NCBI GenBank assembly: GCA_023392035.1 | Contig: JAEVZY010000204.1 | Location: 1-7,751 of the forward strand | Source: Pseudomonadota bacterium | GTDB taxonomy: Bacteria > Pseudomonadota > Gammaproteobacteria > Burkholderiales > Burkholderiaceae_D | Length of the DNA stretch: 7,751 bases | Direction of reading: 5' to 3' | Shown: one piece after another, positions 1-5,072 of the stretch | Numbering within the stretch: position 1 is the stretch's first letter | Layout: each line of letters begins with the position of its first letter | The notes under the pieces: model-generated | The model's input: the letters and a program-made list of their open reading frames with translations, nothing else | Told to the model about the DNA's origin: nothing | Databases searched by the model: none | Position numbers and translations under genes: made by a program

Positions 1-1548
1 TTCCTCGGCCAGCCGCACCAGGGCGTTCTCGGTCGATGAGCCGCCGGACAGCAAGCCCGCGCCCGCTCCGCCCGGCTGCAGGCTGGCTTCGTTGGAGAGA
101 ATGCACAGCTGCAGCAAGCGGCTGGACGCCACATCGGCCCGGATTTCGGCCGGCAGCGAGTGGAGGCCCGCGCCTTGCAGCTCGACCCGATGGCCGGCGA
201 CGGATCCCGCCACCACCGACATGCGGTTGGTGGTGAGGGTGCCGGTCTTGTCGAAACAGACGCTGTGCACCGCGCCCAGCGCTTCCACCGCATGCAGGCG
301 CCGCACCAGCATGTCGCGCTCGAGCATCACCCGCATGCCGCGCGCAAGCGAAGTGGTGGCCACGGTGGGCAGCCCTTCCGGCACGGCGGCAATCGCCAGT
401 GAAATCGAAGTCTTCAGCAGCGGCAGTCCGCCGCGTCCGCGCAGCAGGCCAATGCCGAGCACCGCCAGGCAGGCCGCGCCGCTGAGCTTGAGCAGGCGGT
501 TGCCCAGCACATCCAGTTCCTGTTGCATCGGCGTTTTCGGCGGCGCCGCCTCTTGCATCGCCGCTTGGATCCGCCCCAGTTCGGTGTGCTCGCCGGTAGC
601 CACCACCAGCGCCAGGCCGCTGCCGGCGGCCACGCTGGTGCCCATGTACACCATGTTGTGGCGCTCGGCCAGGACCGCATCGGCCGCCAGCGCCGCGCTG
701 GTCTTGCCGACGGCTTGCGATTCGCCCGTCAGGGCCGATTCGTCCAGCGTCAGGTCCTGGCTTTGCACCAGCCTGGCATCGGCGCCAACCGGCATGCCGG
801 GCGCCAGCACGATCAGGTCGCCCGGCACCAGCTCGGCGCCGGCGATCTGGCGCACGCTGCCGGCGCGCAGCACCAGGCAAAACCCGTCCACCAGGGCGGA
901 CAGCAAGGCAATTGTCTCCTCGGCCCGCTTCTCGGTGGCGAAACCGATGCCGCCATTGAGCGCCAGCACCGCCATGATGGAAGCCGCTTCGGCCAGGCCG
1001 CCGGTCGCCAGCGAAAGCAGGGACGACAAGCCGAGCAAGGCCACCGGCAGACTCTTGAATTGATCGGCCAGCAGGCTCAACTTGCTGCGGCCCTTGATGG
1101 CCGGCAGGGTATTGCGGCCCCAGCCGGCGCGCTCGGTGACCTGGGCCATGCTCAGTCCGCTGCCGAGGGGAACATCCAGGCGCGCCAGCGCGTCCTGGGC
1201 CGACATCAGGTGCCAGGCCGGCTTGTCGGGGGTGGCCGCTGCGCTCTTTGCAGCCGGCTTTTTCTTGGTGGTCGATGGGGCGGAGCGGGGCGTGGGCGCA
1301 GGCGCTTTCACGACGCCCAGGCGCTCTTCAATCAAGGCGGAAGGCAGTCTCGGGTCGTACTGCACCAGCACGCGACCGGTCAGGCAACTGGCGCTGATCG
1401 CCGTGACGCCGCGGGTGCCCGACCAGGACGACTCGATGCTGCGCTTGAGTTGCGGCGAGCCATGCAGCCCGGGCACCTGCAGCCGCAGATGCCCCCTGGC
1501 ACGTGCCACCGTCTGGGCCGCGGGAATGGGCGCAAGCGCGGCACTCAC
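1..1548 (-). CDS. P2-type cation-transporting P-type ATPase with HMA2-like N-terminus (C-terminal part beyond window)
   Basis: Hand translation from a GTG at 1548 stays open for 516 codons to the window edge. Residues 17-70 form a degenerate HMA-like ferredoxin fold without CxxC (RGHLRLQVPG, then SCLTGRVLVQY). Residues 80-110 are a Lys/Ala/Pro linker, and 110-150 resemble the cation-ATPase N-terminal domain. Hydrophobic M1/M2 lie around 165-205. The actuator domain carries LTGES (273-277). M3/M4 lie around 353-400 with AAVPEGLP (387-394), and the phosphorylation motif is CFDKTGTLT with D433. STENAL (505-510) matches the usual TE-AL element of the nucleotide domain. PEGLP is the P2 (Ca2+/Na+/H+) signature, whereas P1B heavy-metal pumps have CPx. 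The protein is a membrane ion pump of unknown substrate. The rest of the N domain, the hinge and M5 onward are off-window. The start overlaps the preceding stop as GTGA, suggesting translational coupling; a GTG at codon 14 is an alternative start. Confidence 0.93.
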   Translation of the reverse strand, partial: MSAALAPIPAAQTVARARGHLRLQVPGLHGSPQLKRSIESSWSGTRGVTAISASCLTGRVLVQYDPRLPSALIEERLGVVKAPAPTPRSAPSTTKKKPAAKSAAATPDKPAWHLMSAQDALARLDVPLGSGLSMAQVTERAGWGRNTLPAIKGRSKLSLLADQFKSLPVALLGLSSLLSLATGGLAEAASIMAVLALNGGIGFATEKRAEETIALLSALVDGFCLVLRAGSVRQIAGAELVPGDLIVLAPGMPVGADARLVQSQDLTLDESALTGESQAVGKTSAALAADAVLAERHNMVYMGTSVAAGSGLALVVATGEHTELGRIQAAMQEAAPPKTPMQQELDVLGNRLLKLSGAACLAVLGIGLLRGRGGLPLLKTSISLAIAAVPEGLPTVATTSLARGMRVMLERDMLVRRLHAVEALGAVHSVCFDKTGTLTTNRMSVVAGSVAGHRVELQGAGLHSLPAEIRADVASSRLLQLCILSNEASLQPGGAGAGLLSGGSSTENALVRLAEE

Positions 1549-1868
1549 AGCCTGCGACGCTCCGGCTCGGACGCAAGGGAAGCGGGACTCGCCCCCGAGG
1601 CGGGCGATCGGCCGGCGGCCAGCGCCTCGAGCATGGCTTCGGCTTGCTTGGCCAGGGCGTGCAGTCGCGCCATGGTCGCCGCATCGCGGCAGGCGTAGTG
1701 CAGCACCACCGTTCCGGTCAGCAGATTGACCTGCAGCTGGTCGATGCCTTCGATGCCATGCAGCTCGTGCAGGATGGCTTCGGCCAGTTGCCGATTGCCT
1801 TTCAAGCCTTCGACCGAAACCCGCAAGCGGCCAGGCGCGTGATGCAGGAAGTGAATGCGGCGTCCCAT
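1545..1868 (-). CDS. Small soluble HMA2-like domain protein
   Basis: 107 residues from ATG 1868. Residues 5-60 show the HMA2-like pattern: IHFLHHAPGRLRV for strand 1, a helix around 25-38, and NLLTGTVVLHY (48-58) for the last strand. The metal-binding CxxC of classical HMA domains is absent; the only cysteine is C60. Residues 61-85 form an Ala-rich helix and the tail is Ser/Pro/Arg-rich. No signal peptide or membrane segment is seen, so it should be cytosolic. I chose ATG 1868 over the in-frame ATG 1892 because GGGAG lies just upstream and because the domain then starts at the same place as in the 155-residue paralogue. The gene lies directly before, and overlaps, the ATPase. By inference it is a detached regulatory or ion-handling domain for that pump. 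Family placement is by motif only. Confidence 0.82.
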   Translation of the reverse strand: MGRRIHFLHHAPGRLRVSVEGLKGNRQLAEAILHELHGIEGIDQLQVNLLTGTVVLHYACRDAATMARLHALAKQAEAMLEALAAGRSPASGASPASLASEPERRRL

Positions 1869-1920
1869 GAAGCTCCCGGGCGCCGCAGCCATTGGCGCCG
1901 TCGACTGTGCCTTGAAAACC

Positions 1921-2319
1921 TTAGTGGTGCGTCACTTTTTCTTCATGCTTTTTCTGCTGTTCATGCTCGACTTCGCCGCCATAGCGACCATGCCTGGCGG
2001 CGCCGCCGACTTCGCGAATTCCGGAGGCCAGCTCAGACAGGAATCCGGAGACGGTATGCAGCGCGGTCCCGCCGACACTGCCGATGCCGGTGATGGCCAT
2101 GTTGGCGGTGTCCCGTACCACATTGACCACTTCGGCCCCGACGGTGCCGACCCCATGCACCAGATCGGTCGCCACATGGGTCACGCCATCAGCCATGCCG
2201 TGGCCGGCCCGTTCAGCCTCGTCCATCCATTTGTACCCCTGCTCATGCTGGGCGGACCAGCTGGCGTCGCGGTGTTGCTGCTTGCTTTCCCTTGCGCTTT
2301 CATTGGCTTCGTTTGCCAT
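1921..2319 (-). CDS. Unrecognised His- and Gly-rich 132-residue protein
   Basis: I do not recognise a family. Start ATG 2319 is preceded by AAGGAG with 7 nt spacing, a good ribosome binding site. Residues 1-40 are polar and rich in Gln, Glu, Ser and Ala. Residues 41-107 are Gly/Val/Ala-rich with few charges, including GVGTVGAEVV (56-65) and GIGSVGG (78-84), which look like glycine-zipper or amphipathic segments rather than a clear transmembrane helix. Residues 108-132 are charged and end in a His/Glu/Lys tail. There are 11 histidines (16, 25, 40, 48, 55, 88, 110, 119, 125, 131, 132) and no cysteine. No signal peptide is seen. It sits between the two HMA2-like genes, 28 bp after the first and 52 bp before the second, so it is probably co-transcribed with the ATPase. 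Metal binding or membrane association are guesses. Confidence 0.78.
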   Translation of the reverse strand: MANEANESARESKQQHRDASWSAQHEQGYKWMDEAERAGHGMADGVTHVATDLVHGVGTVGAEVVNVVRDTANMAITGIGSVGGTALHTVSGFLSELASGIREVGGAARHGRYGGEVEHEQQKKHEEKVTHH

Positions 2320-2347
2320 CTCACTACTCCTTGGAAGTGCGGATGAT

Positions 2348-2815
2348 TCACCCCTGAATGTTCAAATCTTCTCCCCGCTTGCGGCTGTGGCGCAGGGCGT
2401 CGATCCCATACCAGAACGCGGTGATCGAGGGCACTGCAATCCGGCGCCGTACCAGTTGCACCGCGCCCAGCGCCAGCATGGCCGATCCCAGTACGAACAT
2501 CGGTGTAATCTCGCGACCGCTGACGATCCTGATCGGCTTGCGCAAAATTCCTCTGCCGCTGGAAACGGCCTTTTCTCCTGTTTCGATCGAGAGTCCCGCA
2601 ATCCGTTCGCGCATGGCGTCGAGCAAAGGCCCCCGTTCGCCGCGATAGCGGATCACCACGCTGGCGGTGGCTGGATTGAGCTTGCAGTCCTGCACCGCTT
2701 CCAGGCTGCCGATCTCCTGCTGCAACTGCAGCAGTGCCGCCTGCTTGCCGCGCAGCGAGGAAAACCGCAGGCGCAAGCGCCCCGGCATGGCGTGAATCAG
2801 CTTTGCCTGCAGCAT
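2348..2815 (-). CDS. HMA2-like domain protein with C-terminal membrane segment
   Basis: 155 residues. Residues 4-58 form an HMA2-like domain: LIHAMPGRLRLRF opening strand, helix around 24-38, and CKLNPATASVVIRY (44-57) closing strand. There is no CxxC, and C44 is the only cysteine. Residues 60-102 are basic and polar. Residues 103-122 are a probable transmembrane helix (ITPMFVLGSA onward) followed by RRR, and 126-141 are a second, weaker hydrophobic stretch before a basic tail. The protein is likely anchored in the inner membrane with the HMA2-like domain in the cytosol. It starts 20 bp after the upstream DUF5132-like gene and lies in the same operon-like run as the P-type ATPase. The ribosome binding site is weak. 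The role is inferred from context: an accessory subunit or cation-handling partner of the pump. Confidence 0.85.
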   Translation of the reverse strand: MLQAKLIHAMPGRLRLRFSSLRGKQAALLQLQQEIGSLEAVQDCKLNPATASVVIRYRGERGPLLDAMRERIAGLSIETGEKAVSSGRGILRKPIRIVSGREITPMFVLGSAMLALGAVQLVRRRIAVPSITAFWYGIDALRHSRKRGEDLNIQG

Positions 2816-2835
2816 GTTGCGTCCAGTTTGCTTGC

Positions 2836-3174
2836 TCAGTGGGGCAGGCCCGGGTTATCCCCTTCAACAGGAACCGAGCGCAGATACGCGTTCTCTTTGC
2901 TTTCTGTTTGGCTGTCGGCGCGGGCGGGAGTTTCGTCTTCCGCTGCGTCCATGCCTTCCTGCTCCGCATGGATTTCGGCCATCACGTCTTCGATGACTTC
3001 GCCGGCGTGGGCCGTCAGCTCGCGGCTTTTCTCATACACCGCAAGTCCGCCCTTGATGACGCCCTTGGCCATGGGCCGCGCACCTTTCTTGATCGCAGGC
3101 AGGATCAGTGGTGTCAGCAGACTGCCCAGAATGCCGGAGGCCACGCCGACCGCAATGTTCGCTTTGACACCCAT
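2836..3174 (-). CDS. Small membrane protein, DUF5132-like, first gene of the ATPase module
   Basis: 112 residues. Residues 6-28 are a Gly-containing hydrophobic segment (VGVASGILGSLL, then TPLILPAI). A basic patch follows (KKGARPMAKG, 29-38), then an amphipathic helix (KGGLAVYEKSRELTAHAGE, 41-59, continuing to about 70), then an acidic, disordered-looking tail. From memory this matches the DUF5132 family, small proteins often seen beside HMA2-domain proteins and P-type ATPases. The layout of one membrane helix, basic stretch, amphipathic helix and acidic tail also recalls DUF1490/PacL, the partners of mycobacterial metal ATPases, but the Asp/His metal motif of PacL is not evident. It is the first gene after the tRNA terminator, so the module's promoter should lie between 3175 and 3381. 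The Shine-Dalgarno sequence is poor. The function is unknown. Confidence 0.82.
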   Translation of the reverse strand: MGVKANIAVGVASGILGSLLTPLILPAIKKGARPMAKGVIKGGLAVYEKSRELTAHAGEVIEDVMAEIHAEQEGMDAAEDETPARADSQTESKENAYLRSVPVEGDNPGLPH

Positions 3175-3245
3175 GAGGTTCTCGCTTTCATCTGCAAAAT
3201 CGTGCCTTCAATTGTCCTCGGCCGATGCCGTTTCGCGCTTGAGAA

Positions 3246-3279
3246 ATCTTAAATGGGACTTGGAGGATGGGACTTGGAG
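3246..3279 (-). promoter_or_regulatory. Candidate promoter/operator region of the ATPase module (weak)
   Basis: On the minus strand a weak -10-like TAAGAT (3246-3251) lies directly next to a 14-bp tandem repeat (3253-3279), about 70 bp before the DUF5132-like gene. No good -35 is present at the right distance; the repeat occupies that position. This is what an activator-dependent promoter could look like, but the evidence is thin. The whole stretch 3175-3381 holds no gene that I can support. Confidence 0.25.
3253..3279. repeat. Tandem 14-bp direct repeat upstream of the ATPase module
   Basis: On the plus strand the 13-mer ATGGGACTTGGAG occurs twice in a row, at 3253-3265 and 3267-3279, separated by one G. 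The copies match perfectly. The period of 14 bp is not a helical turn multiple. It lies in the otherwise gene-free leader of the DUF5132-like gene. Confidence 0.85.
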
Positions 3280-3381
3280 CGCGCGCCGTTTCGCCGGGCT
3301 TGCCGCGCTTCATCGAAATGCGGCGCGGGCTGCGTTTGCCCAAATGCAGGAGCGGGTTGCATGAGAAATGCCGGGCGCCAA

Positions 3382-3421
3382 AAGCAGAAGGGGTTGCGAC
3401 GCTGCGCAACCCCTTCTGCTT
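3382..3421 (-). terminator. Strong hairpin terminator after the tandem tRNA-Lys genes
   Basis: A perfect 17-bp inverted repeat (3382-3398 with 3405-3421) encloses a 6-nt loop. It begins 14 nt past the 3' end of the second tRNA gene. On the minus strand the stem ends in CTGCTTTT, a short T-run, which fits intrinsic termination of the tRNA transcript and separates it from the downstream module. The hairpin is nearly symmetric and could also act on a transcript from the other side, although no T-run follows it in that direction. Confidence 0.75.
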
Positions 3422-3435
3422 GCTTCCGACTTGTT

Positions 3436-3511
3436 TGGTAGGCCGTGCGGGATTCGAACCTGCGACCAACGGATTAAAAGTCCGCTGCTCTACCAGCTGA
3501 GCTAACGACCC
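3436..3511 (-). tRNA. tRNA-Lys (anticodon UUU), second copy
   Basis: A 76-nt gene including encoded CCA, identical to the copy at 3621-3696. On the minus strand it has D arm GCTC/GAGC, anticodon loop CTTTTAA with anticodon TTT, and T loop TTCGAAT. It reads AAA/AAG lysine codons. The acceptor stem has G1-U72 and U4-G69 wobbles, and the T stem has an A51-C63 mismatch (GCAGG against CCCGC). It lies 109 bp after the first copy and is followed by a 17-bp hairpin. Confidence 0.97.
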
Positions 3512-3542
3512 AAAAAGATTTGCCGTGTACTGCAATGTTTGC

Positions 3543-3571
3543 GATGCGAAACGGCGGAGTTTTTTCGCATC
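3543..3571. other. 9-bp inverted repeat in the tRNA spacer
   Basis: GATGCGAAA (3543-3551) and TTTCGCATC (3563-3571) form a perfect inverted repeat with an 11-nt loop, 31 nt upstream of the second tRNA-Lys gene on the transcribed strand. Together with the neighbouring 12-bp hairpin it gives the spacer two stem-loops. It may be a processing site or simply structured spacer RNA. Confidence 0.4.
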
Positions 3572-3584
3572 CCCCGGAAACTAG

Positions 3585-3612
3585 AAGGGTCCAAGCTTGC
3601 GCTTGGACCCTT
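3585..3612 (-). terminator. 12-bp hairpin between the two tRNA-Lys genes (attenuator or processing stem)
   Basis: AAGGGTCCAAGC (3585-3596) and GCTTGGACCCTT (3601-3612) form a perfect stem with a 4-nt loop, starting 8 nt after the 3' end of the first tRNA. On the minus strand it is followed by CTAGTTTCC, so the T-run is poor. It may be a partial terminator or an RNA processing element; the second tRNA has no evident promoter of its own and probably depends on read-through. Confidence 0.5.
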
Positions 3613-3620
3613 GGTATTCC

Positions 3621-3696
3621 TGGTAGGCCGTGCGGGATTCGAACCTGCGACCAACGGATTAAAAGTCCGCTGCTCTACCAGCTGAGCTAACGACCC
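3621..3696 (-). tRNA. tRNA-Lys (anticodon UUU), first copy
   Basis: A 76-nt gene with encoded CCA, cloverleaf parts and anticodon TTT as in the second copy, to which it is identical over its full length. Its 5' end lies 11 nt after the -10 box of a consensus promoter, leaving a leader of only a few nucleotides. It shares the T-stem A51-C63 mismatch and the acceptor G-U pairs. It begins 74 bp after the cpoB stop codon. Confidence 0.97.
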
Positions 3697-3707
3697 GAAA
3701 GACGGCG

Positions 3708-3737
3708 ATTATAAGCGTCCAGATTTGAGGCTGTCAA
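3708..3737 (-). promoter_or_regulatory. Consensus sigma70 promoter of the tRNA-Lys pair
   Basis: On the minus strand a perfect -35 TTGACA (3732-3737) and a perfect -10 TATAAT (3708-3713) are separated by 18 bp. The following CGCCGTC is a GC-rich discriminator, as is typical of stringently controlled stable-RNA promoters. The first tRNA gene starts 11 nt after the -10. The -35 lies about 34 bp beyond the cpoB stop, and no terminator is visible in between, so some tol-pal transcription may also read into the tRNAs. Confidence 0.9.
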
Positions 3738-3770
3738 ATTCTTTGCGGCAATCTCGCATACCTTTTGTCC

Positions 3771-4511
3771 TCAGCGCAGCTTGGCCATGCGCTCCTTGGC
3801 GGTGGCTGCGGCTTGCGAACTGGGATATTGCGTGATCAGGGTATCCAGCGTATTGCGCGCGTTGGCCTTGTCCTTCAACTCGGTGTACGCCGTGGCGATA
3901 TTGAGCAAGGCGTCCGGCGCACGCGGATTGTCCGGGTAACGGTTCACCACCATCTGGTTGGCCGTGATCGAACTCTTGTAATCGCGCAGGGCATAGTAAG
4001 AACTGCCCAGCCAGTAGTAAGACGAAGCGCTGTACCCCGAACCCGGATTGTTGGCCAGGAAGGCCGAGAAGGCCGACGCGGCGCCGCGGAAATCATTGGC
4101 CTTGAACAGCGACAAGGCCGATTCGTACTGCGCCTTCTCGTTGGGGCCGACATCCACTTCCTTGCCATCCACCGTCATGCGCTGCGGCTCCAGCTTTTTC
4201 ATGCGGCCATCGAGGTCGCCGTACAGGCTGCGGTTGCGGCGCTGTTCATTGGCGAGCTCATTGGTCAGCACTTCAAGCTGGCCGCGCAACTGCGTGACTT
4301 CCGAGCGCAGCCTTTCGTTTTCGCGCCCAAGTTCAAGGGCAGACGATTTGTCCGCCTTGTCGTCCAGGCGCTTGTCGATGGCGTCGATGCGCGAACGCAG
4401 GTCGATGATGGCGCGCCGGGCATCGTCATCCTCGAACAAGGCCGCGCGCGCCTGCAGGCTGGCGCAACAGGCCAGCAGCAGCAAGGCGCTTTTCAGGGTC
4501 GCGCTACGCAT
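3771..4511 (-). CDS. cpoB: CpoB (YbgF), periplasmic coiled-coil/TPR partner of Tol-Pal
   Basis: 246 residues from ATG 4511. Residues 1-23 form a signal peptide with a hydrophobic core LLLLACCA and a likely signal peptidase I site ARA before A24. Residues 30-108 are a long charged coiled coil, the usual YbgF trimerisation segment. Residues 126-246 hold three tetratricopeptide-like repeats (starting near 128, 165 and 202; for example YYWLGSSYYALRDYKSSI), matching the family's C-terminal TPR domain. In E. coli, CpoB interacts with TolA and coordinates PBP1B activity with Tol-driven outer-membrane constriction; the same is presumed here. The gene is last in the Tol-Pal run. The pal stop and this ATG are 2 bp apart (TGATCATG), implying translational coupling. 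A TTG at 4517 would give a start two residues longer but is less likely. No Shine-Dalgarno sequence is obvious. Confidence 0.95.
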   Translation of the reverse strand: MRSATLKSALLLLACCASLQARAALFEDDDARRAIIDLRSRIDAIDKRLDDKADKSSALELGRENERLRSEVTQLRGQLEVLTNELANEQRRNRSLYGDLDGRMKKLEPQRMTVDGKEVDVGPNEKAQYESALSLFKANDFRGAASAFSAFLANNPGSGYSASSYYWLGSSYYALRDYKSSITANQMVVNRYPDNPRAPDALLNIATAYTELKDKANARNTLDTLITQYPSSQAAATAKERMAKLR

Positions 4512-4513
4512 GA

Positions 4514-5038
4514 TCAATAGACGATGTCGGCGCGGCGGTTTTCTGCCCAGGCCGCTTCATCGCTGCCGGTGGCACGCGGTTTTTCCTTGCCGAAGGACAC
4601 CGCTTCCATTTGCGATTCCTGCACGCCCAGCAGGGACAGGGAACGGCGCACGGCTTCGGCGCGTTTCTGGCCCAGCGCCAGGTTGTACTCGCGGCCGCCG
4701 CGATCGTCGGTATTGCCCTGGATGACCACCTTGCGATCGCGATGCGAAGTCAGGTACTTGGCGTGCGCTTCCACCACCGGGCGGAATTCATCCTTGACGC
4801 TGTAGCTGTCGAGGTCGAAATACACGCTGCGCTTGGCCAGCACGCCTTTCGGATCGTTGAGCGGATCGACATTGGTGTTTTGCGCGTTGACGGTGGTCAC
4901 GGCGCGGGTGTCGGCCGGCGCGCTGCCGGTGCGTTCTTCCACCGGCGGCTTCTTGTCGTCCAGCTTGACGCCCGAGGCGCAGGCCGAGAGCAGGGCGGCT
5001 ACGCCAAGCGCAACCAGGGTTTGAGTCATCTTGTGCAT
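4514..5038 (-). CDS. pal: Pal, peptidoglycan-associated outer-membrane lipoprotein
   Basis: 174 residues. A short basic N-terminus and hydrophobic stretch end in the lipobox LSAC with C20, the lipidated residue, so the mature protein is an outer-membrane lipoprotein. Residues 21-65 are a flexible polar linker. Residues 69-174 are an OmpA-like domain: VYFDLDSYSV at the front, then GNTDDRGGREYNLALGQKRA (108-127), the peptidoglycan diaminopimelate-binding loop with D111, R113 and N119, and the closing ENRRADIVY. Pal anchors the outer membrane to the wall and is a partner of TolB and TolA. AGGAG with 7 nt spacing supports ATG 5038. The gene lies 34 bp after tolB and 2 bp before cpoB. Length is normal for the family. 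Confidence 0.97.
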   Translation of the reverse strand: MHKMTQTLVALGVAALLSACASGVKLDDKKPPVEERTGSAPADTRAVTTVNAQNTNVDPLNDPKGVLAKRSVYFDLDSYSVKDEFRPVVEAHAKYLTSHRDRKVVIQGNTDDRGGREYNLALGQKRAEAVRRSLSLLGVQESQMEAVSFGKEKPRATGSDEAAWAENRRADIVY

Positions 5039-5072
5039 GAAGTTTCTCCTGTGGGTGGCCGGTGAATCCGGC

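Noticed and set aside
92..1063. Long plus-strand open frame opposite the P-type ATPase, and similar frames at 523-1698 and 1082-1729
   Set aside because: Low-complexity Arg/Ala/Ser translation without domains; the minus strand has an unmistakable ATPase with DKTGTLT, TGES and PEGLP. GC-driven shadow.
2181..2969. 262-codon minus-strand frame across the HMA2-like and DUF5132-like genes
   Set aside because: Gln/Arg/Ala-rich without recognisable domains, and it overlaps three frames with clear families, coherent starts and short gaps.
3267..3500. Plus-strand frame containing GRAGFEPATNGLKV
   Set aside because: Antisense translation of the same tRNA gene, another common database artefact.
3188..3535. 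Minus-strand 115-codon frame with SLAQLVEQRTFNPLVAGSNP
   Set aside because: This is the well-known false protein produced by translating a tRNA-Lys gene; it covers the tRNA and its terminator.
3436..3696. The two identical tRNA segments as attL/attR of a mobile element
   Set aside because: Only 109 bp of hairpin-bearing spacer lies between them and both are full-length genes; tandem tRNA duplication is the simpler reading.
4448..4472. Possible lipobox in CpoB (LLACC, Cys 15/16)
   Set aside because: The -2 or -1 residue does not fit the lipobox, and a good signal peptidase I site (ARA) follows; CpoB is normally a soluble periplasmic protein.
4515..4517. TTG as the cpoB start, and likewise TTG 7349-7351 as the tolA start
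   Set aside because: ATG codons two and seven codons downstream give normal N-termini; rare TTG starts without a Shine-Dalgarno sequence are less likely.
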